NCBI RefSeq assembly: GCF_036013975.1
Contig: NZ_CP107904.1
Location: forward strand, 7,783,001 to 7,847,000
Length of the DNA stretch: 64,000 nucleotides
Origin: Kitasatospora sp. NBC_00458
GTDB taxonomy: Bacteria > Actinomycetota > Actinomycetes > Streptomycetales > Streptomycetaceae
Reading direction: 5' to 3'
Below the pieces are notes generated by a model. It was not told where the DNA came from. It did not search any database and worked only from the letters and a program-made list of their open reading frames with translations. Below, in pieces: positions 1 to 8,256 of this stretch. Both the position numbers and the translations under genes were made by a program. Positions within the stretch are counted from its first letter, which is position 1, and each line of letters starts with the position of its first letter.

Positions 1-564
1 GACGACGAGGCCGGTGTTGATGTAGGCGCCGTCGGCGAGGACGGTGGTGCCGGAGCAGGTGGCGGGCAGGTCGGAGGTGCGCCACGCGTGCGCGTCGGCC
101 TTGTTGCCCGGCACGGGGCGGGCGGTGGCGACCACGAGGCGGGTGTCGGCGTCGACGACGACCTGCACGTTCGCGGAGAAGCGGTAGTTGCGGCCGGAGG
201 CGGCGATGCTGCGGTCGCGCACGGGGACCAGGGTGCCGTCGACGATCCACAGCCGCTCCACGCCCGGTTGCGGGCGTGGAGCGGCTTCGAGGGCCAGGAG
301 CGGGCCCAGGCGCTGGACGACGCGGCAGACCGTGGCCGTCGAGATCCCGAACAGCGGCGCGAGCCGGCGCATCGTGAGATTGGTCCGGTAGTACACGGCG
401 ACCAGCAGGACCCGGTCGGGCAGCGGCAGGCACCACGGCCTGCCACCGCCCGGCCCGTTGCCACCCCGCTCCCGCACCACCCGCACCAGGCCCTCGAACT
501 GCCGCATCCGCAGACCTGTGAACGTCTCCACCCAGACCGGCTCAGCCCGCAGCACCCCACCCAT
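1..564 (-). CDS. IS5-family DDE transposase (3' part beyond window)
   Basis: The minus strand reads open from an ATG at 564 to the left edge (188 codons) and continues outside the window. The protein begins MGGVLRAEPVWVETFTGL. It has an N-terminal helix-turn-helix-like stretch (LFGISTATVCRVVQRL, about residues 83-98) and then the start of a DDE domain: the first Asp in LWIVDGTLVPV and the second in TVLADGAYINTG. This matches the IS112-like branch of IS5 transposases common in streptomycetes. The third catalytic acidic residue must lie outside. The reading frame is intact as far as it is visible. The element's right end should lie in the 240 bp between this start and the next gene, but no terminal repeat can be assigned without the left end. 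Confidence 0.85.
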   Translation of the reverse strand, partial: MGGVLRAEPVWVETFTGLRMRQFEGLVRVVRERGGNGPGGGRPWCLPLPDRVLLVAVYYRTNLTMRRLAPLFGISTATVCRVVQRLGPLLALEAAPRPQPGVERLWIVDGTLVPVRDRSIAASGRNYRFSANVQVVVDADTRLVVATARPVPGNKADAHAWRTSDLPATCSGTTVLADGAYINTGLVV

Positions 565-805
565 ACCGGAGAAATGCCCAGTCCCGGACCTTCCGGAACA
601 AGCTTTAGGGGCGACCGCGCCCGCCCCCGAGGCGGGTTGCTTCGGCTTCGCCGACCGCGACGCGCGGTTCCGGGGCGAGGAGCCGCGCGCCCGGCCGTGC
701 TGTGCGACGGCGGGCGGACCCGACCTCCGGGGCCGGTCCGCCCGGGCCCCGCCCGAGCCCGAGCGGGCCGCGGGCGGGCGGCGCCGTCGTGCGAGACTGC
801 CCTCC

Positions 806-1489
806 GTGACGAGCCCGAACGCAGAGCCCATCCGGACGCTGATCGCGGACGACCAGGAGGCCGTGCGCCGCAGCGTGCGGCGGATCCTGGAGGCGCAGCC
901 CGACATCGCGGTGGTCGGCGAGGCGGCCGACGGGGTCGCCGCGCTCGAACTCGCCGGGGAGCTGCGTCCGGACGTCGCGCTGGTGGACATCCGGATGCCG
1001 CGGATGGACGGCCTGGAGCTGACCAGGAGACTGGCCGGTCCGGGCGCCGCCGTGCCGGTGCGGGTGGTCGTGCTGACCACCTTCGACCTCGACGAGTACG
1101 TCTACCCGGCCTTGCAGCACGGAGCCTCGGGGTTCCTGCTCAAGCGCTCCGGTCCGGCGCTGCTGGCCGAGGCCGTCCGGGCGGCGGCGGGCGGGGAGAG
1201 CCTGATCAGCCCGTCGGTCACGGTGCGGCTGCTGCAGCACGTCACGGCGCCGCGGCGGTCGGACCGGCGGTCGGCTCCGGCCGCGCCCCTGACCGGACGC
1301 GAGGTGGAGATCGCCGGGCAGGTCGCCGCGGGTCGGACCAACGCCGACATCGCCGCCGAGCTCTTCATCTCGCCGGGCACCGTGAAGACCCACGTCGCGA
1401 GCATCCAGCGCAAGCTCGGGGTGGCGAACCGGGTCGGCATCGCCGTGCACGCCTGGGAGATGGGGTACGCCGTGCCGACGGCGTCGTAG
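806..1489 (+). CDS. Orphan NarL/FixJ-family response regulator
   Basis: A 227-residue two-domain response regulator. The receiver domain shows the acidic pocket (LIADDQEA), the phospho-accepting Asp in VDIRMPRMDG, the Thr in VVLTTFD and the Lys in GFLLKR. The C-terminal LuxR-type helix-turn-helix begins at LTGREVEIAGQVAAG and carries the recognition segment SPGTVKTHVASIQRKLG. The GTG at 806 is chosen because the receiver fold starts directly after it (VTSPNAEPIRTLIADD); the upstream in-frame sequence is low-complexity and unlike a domain. No sensor kinase is adjacent. The transposase lies immediately upstream, where a partner kinase would often be encoded, so loss of the kinase by the insertion is possible. 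Confidence 0.85.
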   Translation: MTSPNAEPIRTLIADDQEAVRRSVRRILEAQPDIAVVGEAADGVAALELAGELRPDVALVDIRMPRMDGLELTRRLAGPGAAVPVRVVVLTTFDLDEYVYPALQHGASGFLLKRSGPALLAEAVRAAAGGESLISPSVTVRLLQHVTAPRRSDRRSAPAAPLTGREVEIAGQVAAGRTNADIAAELFISPGTVKTHVASIQRKLGVANRVGIAVHAWEMGYAVPTAS

Positions 1490-1886
1490 CCGGGCGGTGC
1501 GCCGGCGGAGGTCTCGTGGCCGGGCGGGAGGTGGCCGGACGGGACGTGGCCGGGCGCCTCGGGTCGGGACCGGACGTGTGGAACCTGCGAGGTGGGGGTG
1601 GCCTCCGGACGACACGTCCTCCGGCCGAACAGTTCGATCGTCGACCGAGGTACCAGCGGCAGACCCTGATCCGTCTCGATCTGTCGCCACTGCCTCCTGC
1701 GGTCGAACTCCCTCATCTACCTCGCAGGTCCATATCCATGATGCTCCTCGCCCGTCCGACATACCAGGGGTTTCCGTAAGGAATTCCATCGAATCGGACA
1801 TCGCGGGCCCGTGCTGCCGGGCGGGGCGGGGCGGGGCGCTGTGGGGGTGGGGCGCTGCTGGGGTGAGGCGCTGCGGGGCGGGGCGA
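1490..1886. other. Intergenic, no gene supported
   Basis: Between convergent response regulator and PolX. It contains short G-rich direct repeats (1810-1885, variants of GGGGCGCTG) and a less GC-rich stretch at 1720-1800. Open frames here are low-complexity and lack family resemblance. Confidence 0.5.
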
Positions 1887-3614
1887 TCAGCGCAGTGCGT
1901 CCTTGCGCAGGAACCGCTTGAGCCGCTGCCAGGGCCAGGTGTTGATCACGTCCTCGGCGGTCAGCCAGGCCCGCTGCGCGGTGCCGATCCCGTAGCGGGG
2001 GTAGGCCAGGTGCGGGGTGGCGTGCGCGTCGCTGTCGACCGAGAACCGGACCCCGTGGCGCCTGGCGCGCAGCACGTCCTCGTCGCGCAGGTCGAGGCGC
2101 TGCGGCGAGCTGTTGATCTCGACGGCCGTGCCGGTGCGGGCGGCCGCCGCGAAGACGGCGTCCAGGTCGACGTCGATCGGTCCGCGCCGGCCGATCCGCC
2201 GGGTGGTGAGGTGGCCGATGACGTGGACGTGCGGGTTCTCGCAGGCGCGGATCAGGCGGCGGGTCTGGGTCGCCCGGTCGGCGCCGAAGTGGGAGTGGAC
2301 CGAGGCCACGCACACGTCGAAGCCGGCCAGGAAGTCGGCCGGCCAGTCCACCGTGCCGTCCGGGCCGATGTTCAGCTCGGTGCCGTGCAGCAGTCGCATC
2401 CGGCGGTGGCGGCCCGCGAGTTCACGCAGCCGCTCGCGCTGGGCGAGCATCTTCTCGTCCGTCATCCGCTGCATCACCAGGTCGGGCGCGTGGTCGGTGA
2501 CGGCGTAGTAGGCGTAGCCGCGGGCGGCCGCCGCGTCGATCATGTCCTCCAGGCCGGCCAGGCCGTCGGTCAGGTCGGTGTGGGTGTGCAGGTCTCCGCG
2601 GAGATCGGCCTCGGTGACCAGGTCCGGCAGCTCGCCGCGCAGCGCCGCCTCGATCTCGCCCCGGTCCTCCCGCAGCGGCGGCGCGATCCACGGCAGGCCG
2701 AGCGCCGCGTAGACCTCCACCTCGGTCGCCGAGACGACCTTGTCCCCGCTCCCGGCGTCGAACAGCCCGTACTCGGAGAGCTTCAGGCCGGCCCGCACCG
2801 CGATCGTGCGGAGCCTGATGTTGTGCGCCTTGGAGCCGGTGAAGTACACCAGTGCCGCGCCCCAGTCCTCCTCCGGCACCACGCGCAGGTCCACCTGGAG
2901 GCCGTCGGTGGTGCGGACCGAGGTCTTGGTCGGACCGCCGGCGATCACCTCGGCCACGTACGGGAGCCCGGTGAGCGCCGCCATCAGCGGCGCCGAGTCC
3001 TCGGCGGTGGCCAGCACGTCGATGTCGCCGACGGTCTCGCGCATCCGCCGCAGCGAACCGGCGTACGCGCAGCGGGTGCAGCCCGGGACGGCCGCGAGCG
3101 CCGCGACGATCTGCTCCGCCTGCGCGGTGGCGACGTCCAGCAGGGTCCGCCCGCCGGACTGCCGCATCAGCTCGATGCCGTGCAGGATCTTCTCGCCGCT
3201 GCGTTCGCCGAAGCCCGCCAGCCCGGTCAGCCGGTCGGCCCTGATCGCCTCGGCCAGCTCGTCGACGGAGGCGATGCCGAGGTCGCGGTAGAGCGCGAGG
3301 GCGCGTTTGGGGCCCACGTTGGGGACGGACATCATGGCGCGCGCCCCGGCCGGGATCATCGCGCGCAGCGACTCCAGCGCCTCGATCCGGCCGGTGGAGA
3401 GGTACTCGGCGACCTTCTCGGCGGTGGACCTGCCGACGCCGGGGATCTGCTGGAGCTCCTTGGCGCCGAGCCCGGCGATGTCGTCGGGGTGGCCGCCGAC
3501 CGCCCGGGCGGCCTTCTCGTAGGCGCGGGCGCGGAAGGCGTCCCCGCCGGTGATCGAGATCAGGTCGGCGTACTCCTGGAGCAGCTCCCTGACCTGGTCG
3601 TTGAGCCGGGCCAT
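1887..3614 (-). CDS. polX: DNA polymerase/3'-5' exonuclease PolX
   Basis: A 575-residue protein with the full PolX layout. It has an N-terminal helix-hairpin-helix lyase-like region (LQQIPGVGRSTAEKVAEYL and SVPNVGPKRALALY), a family X nucleotidyltransferase core (GSLRRMRETVGDIDVLA, the catalytic Asp pair GDIDV) and a C-terminal PHP phosphoesterase domain (LRGDLHTHTDLTDG; AVTDHAPD; HGTELNI; SVHSHFG; DSDAHAT). The family does gap filling in base-excision repair, with Mn-dependent exonuclease activity from the PHP domain. The length is typical. The start is preceded by TAGACT six nucleotides upstream of ATG and has no Shine-Dalgarno, so the mRNA may be leaderless. It is transcribed alone. Confidence 0.93.
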   Translation of the reverse strand: MARLNDQVRELLQEYADLISITGGDAFRARAYEKAARAVGGHPDDIAGLGAKELQQIPGVGRSTAEKVAEYLSTGRIEALESLRAMIPAGARAMMSVPNVGPKRALALYRDLGIASVDELAEAIRADRLTGLAGFGERSGEKILHGIELMRQSGGRTLLDVATAQAEQIVAALAAVPGCTRCAYAGSLRRMRETVGDIDVLATAEDSAPLMAALTGLPYVAEVIAGGPTKTSVRTTDGLQVDLRVVPEEDWGAALVYFTGSKAHNIRLRTIAVRAGLKLSEYGLFDAGSGDKVVSATEVEVYAALGLPWIAPPLREDRGEIEAALRGELPDLVTEADLRGDLHTHTDLTDGLAGLEDMIDAAAARGYAYYAVTDHAPDLVMQRMTDEKMLAQRERLRELAGRHRRMRLLHGTELNIGPDGTVDWPADFLAGFDVCVASVHSHFGADRATQTRRLIRACENPHVHVIGHLTTRRIGRRGPIDVDLDAVFAAAARTGTAVEINSSPQRLDLRDEDVLRARRHGVRFSVDSDAHATPHLAYPRYGIGTAQRAWLTAEDVINTWPWQRLKRFLRKDALR

Positions 3615-4101
3615 GGGGTCAGTCTAGGTTCGGCGGCCGGTTCCGGCCGTGCGGCGGCGCAGGGCGCGGGTGGTGGGTGCGAACGGCGGGCGCGGGTGGT
3701 GGGCGCGGGTGGTGCGCGGGTGGTCGGACGGTGCCCGGGCACGGTGGCGGGGCGTGTGTCGTTGGGTGGGACGGGCACCCGGGCGCGGTCGGTCGGGCCC
3801 CCCGGGGCCGGGCGGGAGCCAGGGGCTGCGGGGGCGTGCGGACGGTGGGTCCGGGGGTGCTCTGGGAGTGTTCGGGGGCGGGGTGCGCGTGATCCAGGGC
3901 GCGCGCTGGTCCGGTGCGCCCCGCCGGTCGGCGGGTGGCGGCTCCGCCGGTCGGCGGGGTGCCCCGGTCGGCCGCGGGCCGGGAGCCGGATTGTCACCCG
4001 GGCGGCTCTGACACAGGCTGGGTACCGGACCGGGGAAGCGGTCCGTGCCGGCTTGCCGGGGATTCTGCGGAGACGGTCCGCGAGGGACGAGGGGCGGGGC
4101 G
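3615..4101. other. G-rich intergenic region
   Basis: Lies between divergent PolX and the HATPase-like gene. It is rich in GGTG/GGGCG direct repeats (for example 3665-3725). No convincing gene, hairpin or operator was seen. Confidence 0.5.
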
Positions 4102-4920
4102 ATGGCCGGCGGGAAGCTGTGGGACTACGTGGCGTCGGGCGCCCGGGCGCTGGGCGGGTTCGGTCCGCGGGCGCGGGCCGGGGCGTCGGCGGGTGCGTGG
4201 CTGCTCAAGGGCTCCGGCGGCGGCCGGCCGGGCGGTGCGACCGCGCCGGGCGCGGTCCCGGCCGTCGGGGGTCCGGGCGGTCCGGGCCGGTTCGGCTCGG
4301 GCGGGATGGTCGGGCCGCAGCCGCTGTCGAGGACCGAGCTGGAGCGCCTGAGGTGGACGGACCGGGTCGGCGGCTGTGTGCCGGACGCGCGGCACGTCCA
4401 GGTCGCCGACGTGGTGCGGCGGGTGCTGCGGGGCGGTGGCCGGTCGGCGGCGGTGTCGGTGCTGATGCCGGTCGGCCTGCCGGTGGTGGCGGCGGACTCC
4501 CGGCGGCTGGAGGCGGCGCTGGCCGCGCTCGTCGACCACGCGATCCGGCGCAACCCGCCCGGTGTCCGGGTGCTGGTCAGGGTCGACGCGGTCCCCGGCC
4601 CGGGCGGCCCGGGCAGGCTGGGGTTCCCCGGGGCGTCCGCGGTGCCGGAGGTCCCGGTGGGTGAACTGGCGCGGGTGGAGCTCAGGGTGGTGGACCGCGG
4701 GCCGTCGGAGATGCCCGAGGCGCGGCACTGGCTGATAGCCGGGGCGCGGACCGGCGAACCCGGCGGCCCCGACGGCGGGCGCGGCCCGGGCGGACCGGCC
4801 GGGCGCGTCGGGCCGTCCGTGCCGGCGCTGGCCCGCGCCGCCGGGGGGCGGCTGGGCGTGGAGCAGACGCCGGGGGGAGGGGTCACGGTGGTCCTCGTGC
4901 TGTCCGTCGCCGGCGACTGA
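4102..4920 (+). CDS. Degenerate sensor-kinase-type HATPase-fold protein
   Basis: A 272-residue protein. After a Gly/Pro-rich linker, residues about 90-272 resemble the ATP-binding half of KdpD-like histidine kinases. LEAALAALVDHAIRRNPPG sits where the N box (usually LLDNAxRxSPPG) is expected, VELRVVDRGPSEMPEA where the G1 box is, and ARAAGGRLGVEQTPGGGVTV is the terminal glycine-rich strand. The N-box Asn is replaced by His (VDHAI) and there is no DHp helix with a phospho-accepting His and no transmembrane segment. ATP binding is therefore doubtful. It may be a relic or a pseudokinase-like partner. The ATG at 4102 follows a purine-rich GAGGGACGAGGGGCGG. No paired regulator is adjacent. Confidence 0.6.
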   Translation: MAGGKLWDYVASGARALGGFGPRARAGASAGAWLLKGSGGGRPGGATAPGAVPAVGGPGGPGRFGSGGMVGPQPLSRTELERLRWTDRVGGCVPDARHVQVADVVRRVLRGGGRSAAVSVLMPVGLPVVAADSRRLEAALAALVDHAIRRNPPGVRVLVRVDAVPGPGGPGRLGFPGASAVPEVPVGELARVELRVVDRGPSEMPEARHWLIAGARTGEPGGPDGGRGPGGPAGRVGPSVPALARAAGGRLGVEQTPGGGVTVVLVLSVAGD

Positions 4921-4930
4921 CGGCCGAGCC

Positions 4931-4990
4931 CCGTACGGCGGTGCCTCGTACGGCGGTGCCCCGTACGGCGGTGCCCCGTACGGCGGTGCC
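4931..4990. repeat. Four 15-bp tandem repeats
   Basis: Four consecutive copies of CCGTACGGCGGTGCC (the second begins with T) directly downstream of the HATPase-like gene. Degenerate further units continue to about 5050. Confidence 0.85.
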
Positions 4991-5089
4991 CCGCGGGTCC
5001 GTGCCCCTACGACCGTGCCCCGCAGGTCCGGGCCCGCGGGCCCGTGCCCCGCGCCGGGGCCGCGGCGTTCGACGGAACCGCAAAGACTT

Positions 5090-5112
5090 CTTCGCAAAAA
5101 CCCTTTGCGAAG
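5090..5112. promoter_or_regulatory. Operator dyad of the ArsR-type regulator
   Basis: A perfect 9-bp inverted repeat (CTTCGCAAA, spacer AACCC, TTTGCGAAG). It lies about 15 bp upstream of a TATGGT hexamer (5128-5133) that is itself six nucleotides before the regulator's ATG. Bound protein would cover the -35 region, which fits autorepression. Confidence 0.7.
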
Positions 5113-5139
5113 AACTGTTGGCTGTCCTATGGTGCTGCC

Positions 5140-5769
5140 ATGACCGAAGACCGCAGGTGGCCGCACAGCCCGGATCCGCAGACCGATGTCGTGCTCGACG
5201 CGAAGGGGCTGCGCGCCCTGGCCCACCCCGTGCGCGTGCAGCTGATCGGGCTGCTCCGCAAGTACGGCCCGTCCACGGCCACCAGGCTCGCCGAGCAGCT
5301 GGGGCTGAACTCGGGCGCGACCAGCTACCACCTCCGCCAGCTCGCGGCGTCCGGGTTCGTCGCGGAGGACACCGAGCGCGGCAATGCCCGTGACCGGTGG
5401 TGGAAGGCGGTCCACCAGGTCACGTGGTGGACGGACACCGACCTCGCGGACGAGGACCCGGAGGCGGCGCTCGGCTACCTGCGGTCGATCGTCGCGGCCC
5501 ATACCGTCACCGCGCAGACGGCGCTGAACGCCTACGAGACCATGCCGACCGCCTGGCGGCACGCCCTGGACCTCAGCGACTCGGTCCTCCAGCTCACCCC
5601 GGAGGAGGCCCGCGGGCTGGCGGGGGAGCTCACGGAGGTGGTCGCGCGCTACCGGCGGGCCGACCCGGTGGAGCCCGGGCCCGAGGGCACCGAGCGGGTG
5701 GCTGTGGTCGTCCACGTGCTGCCCGACCCGATCACGACGGCGGCGAAGGAACTGGAGGAGCGATCATGA
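5140..5769 (+). CDS. ArsR-type winged-helix transcriptional regulator
   Basis: A 209-residue protein with an N-terminal ArsR/HTH_20-type winged helix: LRALAHPVRVQLIGLL, the turn TATRLAEQLGLNSGATSYHLRQL and the wing EDTERGNARDRWWKA. A roughly 110-residue C-terminal region is typical of the large ArsR-like regulators next to MFS genes. No metal-binding Cys cluster is present, so a metal sensor is unlikely. The ATG at 5140 is chosen because TATGGT lies six nucleotides upstream and there is no ribosome-binding site, which suggests a leaderless transcript. The stop overlaps the next ATG (ATGA), so it is co-translated with the exporter it probably represses. Confidence 0.85.
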   Translation: MTEDRRWPHSPDPQTDVVLDAKGLRALAHPVRVQLIGLLRKYGPSTATRLAEQLGLNSGATSYHLRQLAASGFVAEDTERGNARDRWWKAVHQVTWWTDTDLADEDPEAALGYLRSIVAAHTVTAQTALNAYETMPTAWRHALDLSDSVLQLTPEEARGLAGELTEVVARYRRADPVEPGPEGTERVAVVVHVLPDPITTAAKELEERS

Positions 5770-7238
5770 CCACGCGAACCACCGACCTGCCCGGTGCCGG
5801 GACCACTGCCGTCGCCGCGGTTGCCGGGCCGCGCAGCCTCCGGCCCCTCGTGGGTGTGCTGACGGCGATGGCCGTGTCGCTGACCGGGACACGGGTGTCG
5901 GCCATCGCGCTGCCGTGGTTCGTGCTCGCCACCACCGGCAGCGCGACCATGACCGGTCTGGTCGCCTTCGCCGAGCTGACACCGTACGTGCTGGTCAAGG
6001 CCCTCGCCGGGCCGGTGGTCGACCGGATCGGCCCGCGCGTCGTCTCCTGGACGACGGACGCGGTGAGCGCCGTCGCGGCCGGGCTGGTCCCCCTGCTGCA
6101 CGGCCTCGGCCTGCTGCCGTTCTGGCTGCTGCTGGTCATGGTCGCGGTCATCGGCGCGGCCCGCGGCCCGGGGGACTTGGCCAAGGAGGTCATGGTCCCC
6201 GAAGCGGCCGACCGGGCCGGCGTTCCGATGGAGCGGGCCACCGGCCTCTCCGGCGTCACGGAGCGGCTGGCCTCCACGGCGGGCCCGGCGGTGGGCGGCG
6301 GGCTGATCGCCCTGGTCGGCCCGATGGCCGGACTGACCGTCAACGCGGTCGCCTTCGCACTGGGCTCGCTGGTCATCGCGCTGGCGCTGCCGCGGGGCAT
6401 GGGCCGGGCGGTGGCGTCACCCGCGGCCGGGGCCGGGCCGGCGGGGGAGTCGGATCGCCTGTCCGAGGCGCCGGCCGGGAGTGGCGCGGCGCCGGTGGCC
6501 GGCCGCCGGGCCGTGGACGCGGGCGGGCGTGCGGTGGAGGAGCAGCCCGGGTACTGGCGGATGTTCGGCGAGGGGTTCGCCTTCCTCCGGGGCGAGCCGC
6601 TGCTGCTGACGATCGTCGTCATGGTCGCGGTGACCAACCTGCTGGACGCCGGGTTCTTCACGGTCCTGGTCCCCGTGTGGGCCCGGGAGTCGGGCGGCGG
6701 CCCGGCCGCCATCGGCCTGATCGGGAGCGCCTGGGGGATCGCGGCGGTGGCGGGCAGCCTCATCGCGGCCGCGTTCGCCCACCGGCTGCCGCGCCGGACC
6801 GTGTTCTTCGTCGGCTTCCTGCTCTGCGGCGCCCCGCGCTTCCTGGTGCTGGCCGTCGACGCGCCGATGGGTGTCGTCCTCGCGGTCTTCGCGGTGGGCG
6901 GTTTCGGCTCCGGATTCCTCAACCCGATCCTCGGCGCCGTCCAGCTGGAGCGTGTACCGCGCCACCTGCTCGGCCGGGTCAACGCCCTCGGCGACTCGCT
7001 GGCCTGGGCCGGCATCCCGCTGGGCGGCCTCCTCGCGGGCTCGGCCGTGGCGCTGGCCGGTCTCATACCCGTGCTGTTCGTGTGCGGCGGCCTGTACTTC
7101 GTCACCACGACCCTGTCCGGTCTGCGGCCCGAGTGGCGTGAGATGGACCGGCGGCGCGGCCGTGGACCGGTGGCGGCCGCCGCCGCGAGCAGCAGTCCGG
7201 CAGAGGAGCCGGTGGCCGCTGCCCGGGTCGTCGCCTGA
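5766..7238 (+). CDS. MFS transporter, probable exporter
   Basis: A 490-residue polytopic protein of the MFS_3/enterobactin-exporter-like type, with about 12 hydrophobic segments. It starts SLRPLVGVLTAMAVSLTGTRVSAIALPWFVLATTGS. The loop after TM2 has VVDRIGPRVVSW (motif A-like), and a variable Gly/Ala-rich central loop (about residues 218-260) separates the two halves. It is translationally coupled (ATGA) to the preceding ArsR-like gene, so its expression probably depends on the regulator's ligand. The substrate cannot be read from sequence. Confidence 0.85.
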   Translation: MTTRTTDLPGAGTTAVAAVAGPRSLRPLVGVLTAMAVSLTGTRVSAIALPWFVLATTGSATMTGLVAFAELTPYVLVKALAGPVVDRIGPRVVSWTTDAVSAVAAGLVPLLHGLGLLPFWLLLVMVAVIGAARGPGDLAKEVMVPEAADRAGVPMERATGLSGVTERLASTAGPAVGGGLIALVGPMAGLTVNAVAFALGSLVIALALPRGMGRAVASPAAGAGPAGESDRLSEAPAGSGAAPVAGRRAVDAGGRAVEEQPGYWRMFGEGFAFLRGEPLLLTIVVMVAVTNLLDAGFFTVLVPVWARESGGGPAAIGLIGSAWGIAAVAGSLIAAAFAHRLPRRTVFFVGFLLCGAPRFLVLAVDAPMGVVLAVFAVGGFGSGFLNPILGAVQLERVPRHLLGRVNALGDSLAWAGIPLGGLLAGSAVALAGLIPVLFVCGGLYFVTTTLSGLRPEWREMDRRRGRGPVAAAAASSSPAEEPVAAARVVA

Positions 7239-7252
7239 CCCGGACGACCGCA

Positions 7253-7282
7253 CCGGCCTGATCCTGATCCTGACCAGGCCGG
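7253..7282. terminator. Hairpin after the ArsR/MFS operon
   Basis: An 8-bp perfect stem (CCGGCCTG / CAGGCCGG) with a 14-nt loop starts 15 bp after the MFS stop. It has no strong T run, as is common in streptomycetes. Confidence 0.55.
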
Positions 7283-7548
7283 GGCGGGCGGGGAGAGCTC
7301 CGGTCCGGCCCGTGGCTCCGGCCCGGCCCGGCCCGGCCCAGCCCGGCCCGGTCGGGCGGGCGAGCGGTCCGTCGGGGCGGATTCCAGCCGCAGCTGCTCC
7401 GGTGCCTCGGCGAACGGGGGCCGGAAGGACCCACCGCAGCCGGGCACTCTGCGGGCGGCGGCCTCCGGGCGGGCGCGGTCCGAACGGCGCGCCGTCCGGG
7501 CGGGCGCCGACCTGCGGCAGCCGCGTCAGGAACGGGGAGCCGGGGTGG

Positions 7549-8235
7549 TCACGACTGTCGGGTCACGGCGGTCGGGTCCCGCCGGTCGGGGACCGGTCCG
7601 GGAAAACCCGACCAGCGGAGGAGGAGAACGGAGACGAGCGCGGCCAGCGCGCACCAGGTCGAGATGAAGGCCAGTCGCCAGAGCAGGGCGCAGAGTACGG
7701 CGCCGGCGCCGGTGAGGAGACCGAGCAGGCGGAGCAGCCGGTCTCCGCTGAGGAGGAGGGAACCGACGGTGGCGAGGAGGTAGCCGACGAGCAGAAGGGC
7801 GGAGTGGGGGACGCCTACTCCGTAGGTGAGGGTGTGCGTGTGCTCGGTGACGGTCACCGGGTGGAGGGTGACGGCGAGGGACAGCGGGACGGCCACCAGG
7901 ACACCGAGGAGGGAGACGGCCGTGAGCAGTCGGCGCCGGGCCGGGCCGCCGTCGGTCGCGCACCGGACCCCGACCGGGACCAGGACGGGGAGGAGCGGCA
8001 GGGCGATCACCGCCCACGCCGTGCCCGCCCAGCGGGCCGGGCCGGAGGGCAGGTCGCCGTCGGCGCCCGACCAGACCGCGGCCTCGATCAGCTGGTGCAC
8101 ACCCAGGACGAGCGGGAGGGCGGCGAGCGGGAGCCGTTCGGGCCACCCGGCACGGTGGGCCCGGACCAGGCAGAGGACGCCGATGGCCGACACCGTGCCG
8201 CCGACCACCAGATCCGCCCGAGCGCTCCAGCACAT
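7549..8235 (-). CDS. DUF6629-type membrane protein
   Basis: A 228-residue integral membrane protein. It begins MCWSARADLVVGGTVSAIG, the conserved opening of the streptomycete DUF6629 family, and has about seven hydrophobic helices ending near CALAALVSVLLLRW. Conserved features visible are HQLIEAAVW in the second loop and TYGVGVPHSALLL. Function is unknown. It starts 21 bp after the stop of the upstream transporter-like gene, so the two are probably one transcript. Confidence 0.75.
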   Translation of the reverse strand: MCWSARADLVVGGTVSAIGVLCLVRAHRAGWPERLPLAALPLVLGVHQLIEAAVWSGADGDLPSGPARWAGTAWAVIALPLLPVLVPVGVRCATDGGPARRRLLTAVSLLGVLVAVPLSLAVTLHPVTVTEHTHTLTYGVGVPHSALLLVGYLLATVGSLLLSGDRLLRLLGLLTGAGAVLCALLWRLAFISTWCALAALVSVLLLRWSGFPGPVPDRRDPTAVTRQS

Positions 8236-8256
8236 GCGGGGTGTTCCGGTGGCCGG

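Noticed and set aside
1715..1745. Tiny minus-strand frame (MDMDLRGR) with a GAGGAG upstream
   Set aside because: Only eight codons and not followed by a gene it could control; PolX is transcribed from far upstream of it.
88..1779. Very long plus-strand open frame across the transposase and response regulator
   Set aside because: It is antisense to the transposase and out of frame with the regulator; a GC-bias artefact.
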